6,233 nt of DNA from Clostridiaceae bacterium (GTDB taxonomy: Bacteria > Bacillota_A > Clostridia > Clostridiales > Clostridiaceae). The stretch spans positions 1-6,233 of the forward strand of contig JAQSXU010000192.1 of NCBI GenBank assembly GCA_029256485.1, given 5' to 3'. The position numbers and the translations under genes were made by a program. The notes under the pieces were generated by a model, which saw only the letters and a list, made by a program, of their open reading frames with translations, was not told the origin of the DNA and ran no database searches. Below are positions 5,805-6,233 of the stretch, in pieces. Position 1 is the first letter of the stretch; every line of letters starts with the position of its first letter.

Positions 5805-5823
5805 AGTTTGAGAAACTAAAACT
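5805..5823. promoter_or_regulatory. Operator-like site O4 upstream of the Cro-like gene
   Basis: AGTTTGAGAAACTAAAACT lies just after the predicted transcription start and ends 1 nt before the AGGAG ribosome site (5825-5829). A 21-nt version (5805-5825) is repeated exactly at 6044-6064. Its centre is 34 bp from that of O3. Confidence 0.7.
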
Positions 5824-5837
5824 TAGGAGCTGAGAAT

Positions 5838-6044
5838 ATGAATTTACCACTTTTGGTTCAAATTAGGGCTGAAACAGGGCTTACACAAAGTGAAATGGCT
5901 AAAAGATTAAATTATAAAAATAAAGCCAGTTATTGTCTAATTGAAAATGGAAAAACTAAGGTAACTGTCGATTTAGCTTTAAAAATAAAGAAAATTTTAA
6001 AGCTAAATCAGGATGACTTCAATAGAATTTTTTTTGAAAATTAA
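5838..6044 (+). CDS. Cro-like small XRE/HTH DNA-binding protein
   Basis: A 68-residue protein that is almost entirely one helix-turn-helix domain: IRAETGLTQSEMAKRLN at 9-25, recognition helix region KASYCLIENGKT at 29-40, and VTVDLALKIKKILKLN at 42-57. It is divergent from the repressor gene and first in the rightward operon, the position of Cro or an early activator/antirepressor in temperate phages. AGGAG at 5825-5829 lies 8 nt before the ATG. The recognition helix differs from that of the repressor (KKSTVSQYESG), so whether both read the same AGTTT-N9-AAACT sites cannot be told from the sequence. Its stop codon overlaps another operator-like site. Confidence 0.88.
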   Translation: MNLPLLVQIRAETGLTQSEMAKRLNYKNKASYCLIENGKTKVTVDLALKIKKILKLNQDDFNRIFFEN

Positions 6045-6062
6045 GTTTGAGAAACTAAAACT
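6044..6062. promoter_or_regulatory. Operator-like site O5 at the end of the Cro-like gene
   Basis: AGTTTGAGAAACTAAAACT is identical to O4 across all 19 bp and starts on the last base of the TAA stop codon. It is about 240 bp from O4 (centre to centre) and outside the main promoter region. It could control a second promoter in the following 125-nt gap, act as a roadblock, or allow DNA looping to the main operators; no convincing promoter was found beside it. Confidence 0.6.
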
Positions 6063-6187
6063 TAATATACTTATAAGTTTATAAAAACTATTGTCACTAA
6101 AAAAGTATACAAAAGTGCCAATTAGGAAATAAATTTTTTTACTCACATAAATTAATAGTATCAGCATTAAAAAGGGAGGTGTGGAGC

Positions 6188-6233
6188 TTGCTATTAAAAG
6201 TTAAAGTAAATATGCCAGAAGATCCTACAGAAT
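6188..6233 (+). CDS. Start of an unidentified early gene, cut by window edge
   Basis: A strong GGGAGGTG site (6174-6181) precedes TTG at 6188-6190 by 8 nt after GGAGG. The reading frame stays open to the window end (LLKVKVNMPEDPTE, with the first residue read as Met). An in-frame GTG at 6179-6181 overlaps the ribosome site and is rejected. Only 15 codons are visible, so no function can be given. It is the second gene of the rightward, presumably early lytic or transfer, operon, 143 nt after the Cro-like gene. Confidence 0.6.
   Translation, partial: MLLKVKVNMPEDPTE

Noticed and set aside
6076..6089. AGTTTATAAAAACT as a sixth operator
   Set aside because: The arms match, but the centre is 4 nt instead of 9, placing the half-sites about half a helical turn out of phase with the other five sites; it is only mentioned as a relative of O5.
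1..6233. CRISPR array, tRNA or rRNA genes, insertion sequence
   Set aside because: No regularly spaced direct repeats, no cloverleaf or T-loop signature, and no transposase or terminal inverted repeats were found by reading; the only exact repeats are the operator-like sites.

Overview
The window is very AT-rich, with strong purine-rich ribosome binding sites and the protein families of a low-GC Firmicute, most likely a Clostridium or close relative (inference from composition and families; no species marker is present). It reads as the integration/immunity end of a temperate prophage or a similar integrative element.

Layout. Every gene from 1 to 5662 lies on the minus strand and is transcribed right to left. 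From left to right: a large serine recombinase whose 3' end runs off the window (1-1049); a stem-loop (1091-1132); a DUF1828/DUF1829-type protein (1144-1902); a DUF6978-type protein (1924-2367); a two-helix membrane protein (2432-3202); a DUF4041 plus GIY-YIG (T5orf172/Mug113) nuclease-like protein (3270-4772); a candidate promoter and a terminator-like hairpin (4810-4868); an ImmA/IrrE-type zinc peptidase (4872-5207); and an XRE repressor (5240-5662). A divergent control region (5663-5837) follows. A Cro-like HTH protein (5838-6044) and the start of another gene (6188 to the edge) are on the plus strand.

Control region. It contains a consensus plus-strand promoter (TTGACA, 17 bp, TATAAT), a weaker minus-strand promoter and four 19-bp sites of form AGTTT-N9-AAACT. 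A fifth site overlaps the stop codon of the Cro-like gene. One site is the core of a perfect 14-bp-arm inverted repeat whose tips carry the two opposing -35 boxes. This is the architecture of a lysis/lysogeny-type switch; the ImmA-type peptidase next to the repressor suggests induction by repressor proteolysis, as known for ICEBs1 ImmA/ImmR.

Cargo. The four genes between the recombinase and the immunity pair occupy the usual place for lysogenic-conversion or phage-exclusion genes. The DUF4041/GIY-YIG protein has the domain pair of the SNIPE anti-phage nuclease, but no membrane helix of its own; the next gene downstream encodes a small membrane protein. The DUF6978 and DUF1828/1829 genes form a tight pair of unknown function. 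A terminator-like hairpin after the peptidase gene and candidate promoters before the nuclease and membrane genes suggest the cargo can be expressed apart from the repressor. These expression and defence roles are inferred, not shown by the sequence.
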